Shown here: positions 34,786-43,583 of the stretch, one piece after another
Numbering within the stretch: position 1 is the first letter of the stretch
Layout of the letters: every line of letters begins with the position of its first letter
The notes under the pieces: generated by a model
Seen by the model: the letters and a program-made list of their open reading frames with translations, nothing else
The model's database searches: none
Told to the model about the DNA's origin: nothing
Assembly: GCA_017792405.1 (NCBI GenBank)
Contig: CP051231.1
Location: 3,604,062 to 3,668,061 of the forward strand
Reading direction: 5' to 3'
DNA length: 64,000 bases
Source: Oceanicola sp.
GTDB taxonomy: Bacteria > Pseudomonadota > Alphaproteobacteria > Rhodobacterales > Rhodobacteraceae
Made by a program: the position numbers and the translations under genes

Positions 34786-35199
34786 ATGGCGAAGAACAAG
34801 TTTCATGACGGTCCCGGCCCCTCGCAGCGACAGCTCCGCGTGGGCGAAACCATCCGGCGCGCACTGGCCCAGGTGCTTCAGCGCGGGGATGTGCATGACG
34901 ATGAACTGGCCCGCATGTCTATCACCGTCTCCGAGGTGCGCTGCTCGCCCGACCTGAAGGTGGCGACCGCCTATGTGATGCCTCTTGGCGGCTTTCATGC
35001 TGAAGAAGGGCTGGATGCACTGCGCCGCAACCGCTCCGAGCTGCGCCGTGCGGTGAACAAGTCTCTCGCGCTGAAGTTCTCACCCGAGTTGCGTTTCAAA
35101 CTCGACGAAACCTTTGACCGGATGGACGACACCCGACGCATGTTCTCGGAAGAGCGTGTTCGCCGCGATGTCGAGGCCGAGGACGATGGCGAGGATTAA
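34786..35199 (+). CDS. rbfA: Ribosome-binding factor A
   Basis: Late 30S maturation factor binding near the 5' helix of 16S rRNA. The 137-residue product is a KH-like domain: [16 protein letters not shown], then [22 protein letters not shown], then [28 protein letters not shown] (family hallmark, cited in parts). The C-terminus is acidic. It usually neighbours truB, which here is elsewhere. The next gene overlaps its end by 14 bp. Confidence 0.95.
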   Translation: MAKNKFHDGPGPSQRQLRVGETIRRALAQVLQRGDVHDDELARMSITVSEVRCSPDLKVATAYVMPLGGFHAEEGLDALRRNRSELRRAVNKSLALKFSPELRFKLDETFDRMDDTRRMFSEERVRRDVEAEDDGED

Positions 35200-35932
35200 C
35201 CGCCTCCTCGCTCCGCTGCTGGCACTGCTCACCGCTGCGCCGCTCACTGCGGCGCCCGCCTGCCGCGATATCGCCCACGAGGGCCGCGCCTATACGCTTT
35301 GCACATTGGATGCGGCCGTCGACGACATCCGTCTGTTTCACAGCAACGGCGGCAAGGTGATCGGCAGTTTTGCCCGGCTCGAAGATGTGCTGGCGGCTGA
35401 AGGGCTTGAGCTGACTTTCGCGATGAATGCGGGCATGTATCACGACGACCGCAGCCCTGTGGGGCTCTACCTTGAAGAAGGTCGCCAGACTGCGTCGCTG
35501 GTCACAAACCCGGGGCCGGGCAATTTTGGTCTCGTGCCCAATGGAGTGTTTTGCCTGATGGATGGGTCGGCGGCGGTTGTGGAGACGCTGACTTACGATG
35601 CAAACCCGCCTGCCTGCCGGTACGCATCGCAATCAGGCCCGATGCTGGTGCTGGACGGGGCGCTGCATCCGCGCTTTCTGCGTGACAGCACTTCCCGGCA
35701 CTTCCGCAATGGCGTGGGAGTGGAGGCCGATGGCCGCACGATCCACTTTGTCATTTCTGACGAGCCGGTGACCTTTTGGGAGTTTGGCACGCTCTTTCGT
35801 GACGGCCTCGGCACACCGAACGCCCTCTATTTCGATGGCTCCGTGTCGCGACTCTTTGCACCAGAGATCGGACGGCATGACACGGGTTTTCCGCTCGGCC
35901 CGCTGGTTGGAGCGGTGAAGCCGAAGGGCTGA
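35186..35932 (+). CDS. Phosphodiester glycosidase (NAGPA) family secreted protein
   Basis: Probable exported hydrolase of the NAGPA/phosphodiester alpha-GlcNAcase fold, a family also tied to exopolysaccharide and spore-wall sugars. The 248-residue product has a Sec signal ([11 protein letters not shown], cleavage near 22). The domain motifs are [20 protein letters not shown], then [11 protein letters not shown], then [12 protein letters not shown], then RHFRNGVGV, then [12 protein letters not shown]. The ATG at 35186 lies inside the rbfA tail (14-bp overlap), so it is translationally coupled; the frame opens even earlier at 35114. The substrate is unknown. Confidence 0.85.
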   Translation: MARINRLLAPLLALLTAAPLTAAPACRDIAHEGRAYTLCTLDAAVDDIRLFHSNGGKVIGSFARLEDVLAAEGLELTFAMNAGMYHDDRSPVGLYLEEGRQTASLVTNPGPGNFGLVPNGVFCLMDGSAAVVETLTYDANPPACRYASQSGPMLVLDGALHPRFLRDSTSRHFRNGVGVEADGRTIHFVISDEPVTFWEFGTLFRDGLGTPNALYFDGSVSRLFAPEIGRHDTGFPLGPLVGAVKPKG

Positions 35933-36032
35933 AACGCAAGAGGCGACAAGCCGTGCAGGGCACGCGAAACAGCCTTTTCCGGTCAAGATTCCCCCTCGCA
36001 GAATCGCTCACCTCCATGCTACCCCTAGTGGC

Positions 36033-37880
36033 ATGAACGCGCCGAAGCCCAATATAAGCCCTAGCCCACCGCAGATCCGGCAGCTCGACGAGACGGTTAT
36101 CAACCGGATCGCCGCGGGTGAGGTTGTGGAGCGCCCGGCTTCTGCTGTGAAGGAGCTGCTCGAAAACGCGATTGATGCAGGGGCGACGCGGATCGAGATC
36201 AGCATCTCTCATGGCGGCAAGACCCTGATCCGGGTCACCGACGATGGCTGCGGCATCCCGGCGGAAGACCTGCCGCTTGCCCTCTCACGCCACGCGACCT
36301 CCAAGATCGACGGCTCCGACCTTCTCGACATTCGCTCTTTCGGCTTCCGGGGCGAGGCGCTGCCGTCGCTCGGCGCGGTGGGGCGGCTCACCATTACGTC
36401 GCGGCCTACCGGTACTGACGCGCATAGCATCGCCTGCGCAGGTGGCTCGCTTGGCCCGGTCAAACCTGCTGCACTGACATCTGGCACCCAGGTCGAGCTG
36501 CGCGACTTGTTTTATGCCACGCCTGCACGACTCAAATTTCTGCGCTCTGACCGCGCAGAGACTCAGGCGATCTCCGAGGTGGTAAAGCGCCTCGCCATGG
36601 CCGAGCCGTTCATCGGCTTCACCCTGCGGGATGAAACCGGCGGCGAGCCGCGTGTCACGTTCCGTGCTGATGCGCAATCGGGCGACCTGTTCAATGCGCT
36701 TGCCGGTCGCCTTGCCACAGTTTTGGGTCGGGAATTTGCAGAAAACGCCATTCGCCTCGACGCCGAGCGCGAGGGCATTCACCTCACTGGGTATACCGCC
36801 TTGCCGACCTATTCACGCGGCTCCTCGGTGGCACAGTTCCTTTTCGTCAATGGCAGACCCGTGAGAGACAAGCTGCTGATCGGCGCCTTGCGGGGTGCCT
36901 ATGCCGACTATCTCAGCCGCGAGCGCCACCCGGCGGCGGTGCTCTTTCTCGATGTCGATCCGCAGCGGGTGGACGTGAACGTGCATCCCGCCAAATCCGA
37001 GGTGCGCTTTCGAGAGCCGGGTGTGGCACGGGGCTTGATCGTCAGCGGCATCCGGCACGCACTGGCCGAGGCAGGCCATCGCGCCTCCTCCACAATCGCC
37101 GGCGAGGTGCTTGGTGCGATGACGCCCGAACGGGTCGAGGCGCAGGAGGCACCCCGCATCTACCAGATGGACCGCCCCGCGCAGGACCGCGCCCAGAGCT
37201 ACCGCTGGCCGACGCCGGTGGTTGAGCCGATGGGCTTTGCCGAGGCACCGACCGGCCGGGTCGAGGACACGCCGCAGGGCGTGGATGAAACGCTGACCCA
37301 TCACCCGCTTGGCGCTGCCCGTGGGCAGGTGCATGAAAATTACATCATCGCCCAGACCGAGAGCGGCATGGTCATCGTTGACCAGCACGCTGCCCACGAG
37401 CGCCTTGTCTACGAGAAGCTGAAGCGCCAGATGGCAGAGAATGGCGTTGCCGCGCAGGCGCTGCTGATCCCCGAGATCGTTGAACTTTCGGAGCAAGACG
37501 CGTCGACCCTTTTGGCGCATGCCGAAACTTTCACCCGCATGGGACTGACCCTCGAGCCCTTCGGACCTAGCACCATTGCCGTGCGGGAAACCCCGGCCAT
37601 CCTCGGTGAGATCAATGCCGAAGCCATGCTGCGCGATGTGCTCGACGAACTGGACGACATTGGTGAGAGCCAAATTGTGCAGGAGCGGCTCGAAGCCATC
37701 CTCTCTCGCGTTGCCTGCCACGGATCGATCCGCTCCGGCCGCCGGATGCGTGCCGAGGAGATGAACGCGCTGTTGCGCGAGATGGAGGCGACGCCTCACT
37801 CGGGACAGTGCAACCACGGACGGCCCACCTACGTGGAACTGAAACTGCACGACATCGAGCGGCTTTTCGGGCGCAGATGA
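36033..37880 (+). CDS. mutL: DNA mismatch repair protein MutL (endonuclease type)
   Basis: GHKL ATPase linking MutS recognition to strand removal. The 615-residue product has the N-terminal ATPase motifs ELLENAIDAGA (near 41-51), DDGCGIP and FGFRGEALPS. The C-terminal domain carries the metal-binding endonuclease motif DQHA(x)2E(x)4E, complete at Asp450 to Glu461 (DQHAAHERLVYE), plus ACHGSIRSGRRM and QCNHGRPT. That fits a species without MutH, where MutL itself nicks the new strand. The stop overlaps the rmuC start by 4 bp. Confidence 0.96.
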   Translation: MNAPKPNISPSPPQIRQLDETVINRIAAGEVVERPASAVKELLENAIDAGATRIEISISHGGKTLIRVTDDGCGIPAEDLPLALSRHATSKIDGSDLLDIRSFGFRGEALPSLGAVGRLTITSRPTGTDAHSIACAGGSLGPVKPAALTSGTQVELRDLFYATPARLKFLRSDRAETQAISEVVKRLAMAEPFIGFTLRDETGGEPRVTFRADAQSGDLFNALAGRLATVLGREFAENAIRLDAEREGIHLTGYTALPTYSRGSSVAQFLFVNGRPVRDKLLIGALRGAYADYLSRERHPAAVLFLDVDPQRVDVNVHPAKSEVRFREPGVARGLIVSGIRHALAEAGHRASSTIAGEVLGAMTPERVEAQEAPRIYQMDRPAQDRAQSYRWPTPVVEPMGFAEAPTGRVEDTPQGVDETLTHHPLGAARGQVHENYIIAQTESGMVIVDQHAAHERLVYEKLKRQMAENGVAAQALLIPEIVELSEQDASTLLAHAETFTRMGLTLEPFGPSTIAVRETPAILGEINAEAMLRDVLDELDDIGESQIVQERLEAILSRVACHGSIRSGRRMRAEEMNALLREMEATPHSGQCNHGRPTYVELKLHDIERLFGRR

Positions 37881-39115
37881 TCGAGATTGGTGGACAGTCC
37901 TACGCACTGACCGACCCACGCGTGCTGGCGGTGCTTGGCGGTGCGCTACTTGTCGTGATCCTGCTCTGGCTCTTGATCGCCACCGTTCGCCGCGCGGGCC
38001 GAGCAGCCGAGGCTGCTGGACAGATCGGCACAGTTTCAAAGGCGGTCGAGGCGCTGGCACAGGGTCAGCATGAGCTTGGCGGGCGGATCGCCTCCGTTTC
38101 AGAAAGCCAGCAGACCGGACAGGCCCAGATCGTGGCTGCCATGGAGTCGCGTCTGGCCGAGGTGCAGGCGCAGGTGGCCGACCGGCTGCACCAGACCGCG
38201 CTGCACTCCGCCCGCACCCTCAACGACATGCGGGAAAAGGTGAACGAGACGCTGGCGGGCAGTTCCAAGCAAACCGCCACCTCGCTGACCCAGCTCACCG
38301 AACGCCTTGCCCAGATCGACAAGGCACAGGCCAATATCGAGAAGCTCTCTGGGGATGTGCTCGGCCTTCAGGACATTCTGAGCAACAAGCAGACACGTGG
38401 GGCCTTTGGCGAGATCCAACTGAACGATATCGTTTCCAAGGCGCTCCCGCGGGACAGCTACACGCTGCAAGCCACGCTCTCCAACGGCAAGCGGGCGGAC
38501 TGCCTGATTCACCTGCCGAACCCGCCTGGCCCGATCGTGATTGACGCCAAGTTCCCACTGGAGGCTTACGAGCAACTCCGCGCCGCGACGAGCGATGCCG
38601 AGAAAACTGCCGCCGGCCGGGCCCTCAGGGCAGCCGTGAAAACCCACATCAGCGCCATCTCCGAGCGTTACATCGTTGAGGGTGAAACCGCCGATGGGGC
38701 GCTGATGTTTCTTCCCTCCGAGGCGGTCTATGCCGAGTTGCACGCCAACTTTGCCGAAGTGGTGCGTGAGGGTTTTGCGGCGCGGGTCTGGATCGTTTCG
38801 CCCACGACTTGCATGGCCACCCTCAACACCATGCGCGCGGTGCTGAAGGATGCCCGGATGCGCGAGCAGGCGGGAGCGATCCGCAAGGAGTTGGCACTGC
38901 TACATACCGATGTAGACAGGCTCGGCACCCGAGTGGGCAATCTCGACAGGCACTTTGGACAGGCGGCCAAGGACATCGAAGAGATCAAGATCTCTGCCGA
39001 GAAGGCGGGCAAGCGGGCGCACCGGCTCGATGCCTTCGATTTCGAGGAGCTGGCTCCCGAAGAGCCTGCGCAAGTCGTACCCCTCAGCAGCCCTGCGACA
39101 GGGCCATCCAGCTGA
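37877..39115 (+). CDS. rmuC: DNA recombination protein RmuC
   Basis: RmuC-family protein, first known from limiting inversions at short repeats in E. coli; the core looks like a PD-(D/E)XK-type nuclease fold. The 412-residue product has one N-terminal membrane helix (about residues 18-38), a long coiled coil (about 50-180), then the RmuC core: RGAFGEIQLNDIVSKALP, then VIDAKFPLEAYE, then FLPSEAVYAEL, then VWIVSPTTCMATLNTM. The ATG overlaps the mutL stop, so a repair operon is formed. Confidence 0.93.
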   Translation: MIEIGGQSYALTDPRVLAVLGGALLVVILLWLLIATVRRAGRAAEAAGQIGTVSKAVEALAQGQHELGGRIASVSESQQTGQAQIVAAMESRLAEVQAQVADRLHQTALHSARTLNDMREKVNETLAGSSKQTATSLTQLTERLAQIDKAQANIEKLSGDVLGLQDILSNKQTRGAFGEIQLNDIVSKALPRDSYTLQATLSNGKRADCLIHLPNPPGPIVIDAKFPLEAYEQLRAATSDAEKTAAGRALRAAVKTHISAISERYIVEGETADGALMFLPSEAVYAELHANFAEVVREGFAARVWIVSPTTCMATLNTMRAVLKDARMREQAGAIRKELALLHTDVDRLGTRVGNLDRHFGQAAKDIEEIKISAEKAGKRAHRLDAFDFEELAPEEPAQVVPLSSPATGPSS

Positions 39116-39278
39116 AAGCTGCTCAATCGCCGGGCATTGGCACTAAATTAAGCGTCATCTCAGGCCCAGTGTGAACCCTCCGGTTACCAGCGCGTTATAG
39201 TGGGAGCGGTGCGGCATGGAATCACTTTGCCCGCACCCACATTTTCAGAACGCGGCGTTTCCACGGAGGAGAGATTTC

Positions 39279-40031
39279 ATGGTCGAATGGCAGGGCAAAA
39301 AGTACTGGATCATCGGTGCGGGCTCCGCTCTGGGGCGGGCGCTGGCTGATCAGTTGAGCCGCGTGGGCGCTGAGTTAGCCCTCACCAGCGCCGAGCCGGA
39401 GGCGATGCAGAAGCTGGCCGAGATGCTGCCGGGCAAGGCCATGGCGGTTGAAGCCGATACCTCCGACGCCGAGGCGATGAAGGTCGCAGCGGCGGGCGTG
39501 GGTGCGGTCGACGGCGTGATCTACCTGCCCGATGCAATGGGCGGCCACGGTGCCCGTAATTGGGATACGGTCGCGATCAAGCAGGTTATCGACCGTAACC
39601 TCGACGGTGCGCTCAACACCGTGGGCGCGGTGCTGCCGGGCATGGTGGACGCCGACAAGGGGCACTTGCTGCTGGTCGCGGGCCTCTCGGCCTATCGCGG
39701 CCTGCCGGGTGAAATCGGCTACGGAACCTCCATGGCCGCCGTCATGCACCTTGCCGAAGAACTCTATGCCGAGCTGCGCAACACAGGTGTGCAGGTGCAG
39801 CTTGCCTGCCCCGGCCACGTGATCGAACCCGAAGCGTTGGCAGAGGGTGATACGCCTGCAGCCCTGCCGCCCTCGGTGATGACATCTGAGGCCGCCGCGC
39901 GGGAACTTTTTGAGCACATGAACGACGACGTGTTCCAGAAGAGCTTCCCGACCATGCGGGGTTGGCTCGTACGTGTGTCTCAGCTCATGCCGAACTGGCT
40001 CTACTACCGCCTCTTCCGCTCGCAACTTTGA
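39279..40031 (+). CDS. SDR-family protein with altered catalytic residues
   Basis: Short-chain dehydrogenase/reductase-like Rossmann protein, 250 residues. The nucleotide-binding turn GAGSALGRAL is near residue 12, and the region normally holding YxxxK reads YGTSMAAV. Tyr is kept but the catalytic lysine is replaced by Met. The usual serine 13 residues before the Tyr also appears missing. It may bind a nucleotide without normal redox catalysis, or be a diverged enzyme. The ATG has GGAGGAGAG upstream. A DUF3775 gene follows 74 bp later. Family is sure, activity is doubtful. Confidence 0.83.
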   Translation: MVEWQGKKYWIIGAGSALGRALADQLSRVGAELALTSAEPEAMQKLAEMLPGKAMAVEADTSDAEAMKVAAAGVGAVDGVIYLPDAMGGHGARNWDTVAIKQVIDRNLDGALNTVGAVLPGMVDADKGHLLLVAGLSAYRGLPGEIGYGTSMAAVMHLAEELYAELRNTGVQVQLACPGHVIEPEALAEGDTPAALPPSVMTSEAAARELFEHMNDDVFQKSFPTMRGWLVRVSQLMPNWLYYRLFRSQL

Positions 40032-40105
40032 CGCAGGCCTGGGCCAGTGCAAGGGCTGGAAAGCGCGCGCCTATGCTGGCACTCTCGGGCCAAGGAGGGC
40101 CTGCC

Positions 40106-40432
40106 ATGCTCGACATTTCAATGCACAAGATCGTCCGCGTTATCGCGCTGGCCCGCGAGTACGGCTCCGATGGGGTACAGACCCGCAATTACATCTCCGA
40201 CATGAACGAAGATGAGCAGTCGAGCCTTGTGGCTTTGATGTGGGTCGGACGCGGCAGTTATGACGCCGATGATATCGAAGAAGCCCGCCGGATGGCTGTT
40301 GCTGAGAAGTCCTCGCCTACGGAGACATATCTTGGCGGCGAGCCACAGCTGGCCGACATGCTCGAAGATGGTCTGGATGCGCTCGACATCAACGTGGCCG
40401 ACGCCGAGGATCACCTGCGCGAGCGGCCCTGA
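40106..40432 (+). CDS. DUF3775 domain-containing protein
   Basis: Function unknown. The 108-residue acidic product matches the DUF3775 pattern: ISMHKIVRVIALARE, then SDMNEDEQSSLVALMWVGRGSY, then SPTETYLGGEPQLADMLEDGLDAL. It looks like a small helical cytoplasmic protein. The ATG has AAGGAGGG eight bases upstream, far better than earlier in-frame starts that overlap the SDR gene. Convergent with mnmH. Confidence 0.85.
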   Translation: MLDISMHKIVRVIALAREYGSDGVQTRNYISDMNEDEQSSLVALMWVGRGSYDADDIEEARRMAVAEKSSPTETYLGGEPQLADMLEDGLDALDINVADAEDHLRERP

Positions 40433-40450
40433 GGCTCCGGTGCTGCGCGA

Positions 40451-41488
40451 CTAAGGCTGTAGCTCTGCCGCGATCCTGTCGGCCGCGCGGTTCAGGCCGT
40501 CCTCATCCAGCGTGATCTCAAGCCGGGTTTCGGGCGTGTCTGACCGACGTGATTTGGCGTAGCGCGGGTCGTAGTGGTGGCGACAAAGCTCTGCCGCAAG
40601 CTGTACCACATCGCTGTCTGCTGCCATCGCCTGCCAGCTCGCAACCCGCTCGCGCCCATGCAGCCGGGTGAGTTGCCCCAAGAGGGCGTTCAAGGCGGGT
40701 ACGTCCGCCGCCAATTCGGCGTAGACACGGGCAAGATAGCGGGCGCGGTCCTCTAGACCGGCGGCAAGGGTGAGGCGCGGAGCCTTGATCATGCGCTTCC
40801 AGAACGCGGGCGGCACCAACAGTTCGCCCACCTTGGAGCTTTCGGCCTCCACCAGCACTGGCCGGGCCGGATCGAGCCGCGCCAGGGCCTGAAGCAGAGC
40901 GGATTCAAAGCCCTTCTGCGCCGGTTGCGGGCCAACATTGCCCAAAAGCGAGCCGCGATGATTGGCCAGCCCTTCAAGGTCCAGCACCTGCCCGCCGCGC
41001 TCGGCGACCCGGTGCAGGAGGTCGGTCTTGGCGGTGCCGGTGTTCCCGTCCAGCAGCACCACGTGATGCGGCAACTCGCCTTCGTAGAGCGCCTTCACCA
41101 CCGACCGGCGGTAGCTCTGGTAGCCGCCTTCGACTTTCTCTACCCGCCAGCCGATCTGCCCGAGGATCGTGGCGAACCCTCCGCTCCTCTGGCCGCCACG
41201 CCAACAATAGACCAGCGGCTTCCAACCGCCGTCTTTGTCGGCCAGTGACCCCTCCAGATGAGCCGCCGCGTTGCGTGCCAAAATTGCGGCACCGATCTTG
41301 CGGGCCAGAAAGGGGCTCTCTTGCACGTAGATAGTGCCCACTTTGGCCCGCTCCTCATCGGAGAATACCGGCAGCGAGATGGCGCCGGGCACATGATCTT
41401 CGGCGAACTCGGAGGGTGAGCGCACGTCGATCACGGTGTCGAATGGCAGGGACGTGCCGGAGAGTGGGTCGGGCAGGGTGTAGGCCAT
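40451..41488 (-). CDS. mnmH: tRNA 2-selenouridine synthase (SelU/MnmH)
   Basis: Converts 2-thiouridine to 2-selenouridine at the wobble position of tRNAs for Lys, Glu and Gln, via a geranylated intermediate. The 345-residue product has an N-terminal rhodanese domain with the active Cys95 in VYCWRGGQRSGG. The P-loop domain has Walker A GNTGTAKT (148-155) and the family's ESSKVG. The enzyme needs selenophosphate, so a selD gene is expected elsewhere. The ATG at 41488 is used; an in-frame start at 41533 adds 15 unlikely residues. Divergent from the caspase-like gene. Confidence 0.93.
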   Translation of the reverse strand: MAYTLPDPLSGTSLPFDTVIDVRSPSEFAEDHVPGAISLPVFSDEERAKVGTIYVQESPFLARKIGAAILARNAAAHLEGSLADKDGGWKPLVYCWRGGQRSGGFATILGQIGWRVEKVEGGYQSYRRSVVKALYEGELPHHVVLLDGNTGTAKTDLLHRVAERGGQVLDLEGLANHRGSLLGNVGPQPAQKGFESALLQALARLDPARPVLVEAESSKVGELLVPPAFWKRMIKAPRLTLAAGLEDRARYLARVYAELAADVPALNALLGQLTRLHGRERVASWQAMAADSDVVQLAAELCRHHYDPRYAKSRRSDTPETRLEITLDEDGLNRAADRIAAELQP

Positions 41489-41593
41489 GGCGTTGGGCCT
41501 AGCGCAGGGCGCGGCCGCAGGGAAGTGTGTCATTTGCTGTCATGAGCGCCCGTGAGCCTTGCCCGGAGCGATTTCACCAATAATATCGCCATC

Positions 41594-43567
41594 ATGACGC
41601 TCAGGCACCTTTCCCTCGCCACGCTCACCGCGCTGGCCTGCGCTGCCCCCGTGACGGCCGAAACCCGCGCCCTTTTGATCGGGGTCGGCGACTACGAATA
41701 TCTGGATGCAGACCTGCGCGGGCCGGTGAATGACGTGGCACTGATGGCACGCACGCTCATGTCACGCGGAGTGGCCGCCGAGGATATCACTGTGCTGACC
41801 ACGGCGCCTGAACTTTTGCCCGAGGGGGTTGTTGTGGAGATGCCCCGCCGCGAGGCGATCCTCAACGGGCTTGCCGAGGCTGCCGAGGCGACGGGTGAGG
41901 GCGATACGGTTTTCTTTTACTTCTCCGGGCACGGCTCACAAGCGCCCGATCTCGATGGCGACGATCAGGGTGGCTACGACGAGATTCTTCTGCCTTCCGA
42001 TGCCTCCGGCTGGAAGGGCACGGTGGGCGCGGTTGAAAACGCGATACTCGATGATGAACTGCGCGCCGCCGCCGAAGCGATCATGTCGGACGGTGCGGCG
42101 CTTGTTGCCGTGCTCGATGCCTGCCATGCCGCCACCGGCTTTCGGGCTATGCCCGGCAAGGGCGCGGCCCGTTACATAGAGCCCACGCTGCTGGGCATCC
42201 CTGAAACGATGGAGGCGGTTGAGAGCCGCCCTGCACCGGCCCTCGAAGGACAGTTTGCCTTTCTCTACTCGTCGCAATCCGACCAACGCAGCTTTGAATA
42301 CCCGCACGGCGACCCGGACGATCCGGCCAATTGGTATGGCGAATTCACGCGCGTGCTCACCACCGTCATGGCCTCGACGCCCGATCTCACGTGGGATCAA
42401 CTTCTGACCGCCACGATGGACGGAATGCGTAAGGAAACCGCGACCGCAACCCAGACTCCGGAAGGCGAAGGCACCTTCATGGCGGCTCCGGTCTTTGGTG
42501 GGGCCGAAGCCAACGCGCGCCTGCGGGTGGATGAGGAGTTGAAGGCCGGGTCTCTCGCGGGCCTGACGGAGGGCAGCGAAGTCACCTTCTACGCTGCGGC
42601 GGCGGGCGGCGAGCCGCTTGGCACCGCAAGCATCACTGGCCTCGCCCCTCTCAGCGCCGCGCTCTCTTCCGTGCCGCAGGGCGCGAAATACGCCGAAGTC
42701 ACCTCTCTTGCGCCAGCCGAGGCTGTGCCGCTTCGGCTCTCCACGCCAGTGGTCTCCGATGGCGAGGACTACACCGCCATTGCGGACGAACTTGCGCGCC
42801 TTGAAGCCGAAGGACTTGTCGATGGCGTGGCATGGAATGCTGAGCAGCCTGACCGCGCGCTCGTGCTGACGGGTGGCCAGCTTGCTGTGACCGGCCCAGA
42901 TGGTGTGCTCGACCCGGACGGCCCCGGCTCTTCGCCGCGGTTCGTCGCCAATGACCTTGCAGAGGCATTGCCGCGCCTCGCGCAGGTTCAGCGGTTGGAG
43001 GCCGCGCTGACCCGAGCCGAGGCGGGGGCCAAGAAAGGTTTCACCGTCTCCGGCCCGCCTGTGAAAGTGGAGGCCGAGATGATCCCGGCGGACTGCGATG
43101 GTGCCACCGGCACCCCGATCCGGCCTGCGCCCGAGACTGTGCCTCATTGCGCCCAACTGTGGCTGCACATCCGCAATACATCGAGCAATGCGCAGGATGT
43201 GACCGTCCTCTACCGCGACAAGAGCTTCACCATCACCGCCATTTTCCCCGGCTCCGGCACATCCAACCGGCTCAACTTCAACGAAACCGTTCCGGTCGGG
43301 ATGCTGATGGTGAACGAGGGCGATGGCATGGCTCTGGAAGAGGTGATCGTGCTGGTCACCCCGGCTAAAGATGGCGCACCGCGCACCGCCTTGACCGGGC
43401 TCGCCAATGACGGGCAGAGCCGGGGCGCGGGCAACCCGATGGAAGAATTTATCCAGGCTGCCGCCGCCCCACCCGGTGAAGCGTCACGGAATTTCAGCTT
43501 TTCGACCGCACCCGCCCCGCTTACCGTGACGCGGATCCCGGTGCGTATCACACCCAAGGACGATTGA
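41594..43567 (+). CDS. Secreted caspase-family (peptidase C14) protein
   Basis: Metacaspase-like cysteine protease, 657 residues. There is a Sec signal (cleavage after PVTA near residue 22). The p20-like domain has TRALLIGVGDY at its start, the catalytic His113 in FYFSGHGSQAPD and the catalytic Cys177 in VAVLDACHAAT. About 350 further residues follow, including a region with a paired-cysteine insert and a beta-rich end typical of a DUF4384-like or Ig-like output domain (not certain). It is exported, so it acts in the periplasm or outside. The trypsin-like gene follows 16 bp later. No good ribosome-binding site is seen before the ATG. Confidence 0.86.
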   Translation: MTLRHLSLATLTALACAAPVTAETRALLIGVGDYEYLDADLRGPVNDVALMARTLMSRGVAAEDITVLTTAPELLPEGVVVEMPRREAILNGLAEAAEATGEGDTVFFYFSGHGSQAPDLDGDDQGGYDEILLPSDASGWKGTVGAVENAILDDELRAAAEAIMSDGAALVAVLDACHAATGFRAMPGKGAARYIEPTLLGIPETMEAVESRPAPALEGQFAFLYSSQSDQRSFEYPHGDPDDPANWYGEFTRVLTTVMASTPDLTWDQLLTATMDGMRKETATATQTPEGEGTFMAAPVFGGAEANARLRVDEELKAGSLAGLTEGSEVTFYAAAAGGEPLGTASITGLAPLSAALSSVPQGAKYAEVTSLAPAEAVPLRLSTPVVSDGEDYTAIADELARLEAEGLVDGVAWNAEQPDRALVLTGGQLAVTGPDGVLDPDGPGSSPRFVANDLAEALPRLAQVQRLEAALTRAEAGAKKGFTVSGPPVKVEAEMIPADCDGATGTPIRPAPETVPHCAQLWLHIRNTSSNAQDVTVLYRDKSFTITAIFPGSGTSNRLNFNETVPVGMLMVNEGDGMALEEVIVLVTPAKDGAPRTALTGLANDGQSRGAGNPMEEFIQAAAAPPGEASRNFSFSTAPAPLTVTRIPVRITPKDD

Positions 43568-43583
43568 AGGAAGGACAACGGAC

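Noticed and set aside
36813..38060. 415-codon minus-strand open frame opposite mutL/rmuC
   Set aside because: Overlaps conserved mutL C-terminal domain and the mutL-rmuC junction antisense, with no motifs.
41936..43168. 410-codon minus-strand open frame opposite the caspase-like gene
   Set aside because: Arg/Gly/His-rich shadow; the sense frame has signal peptide and catalytic motifs.
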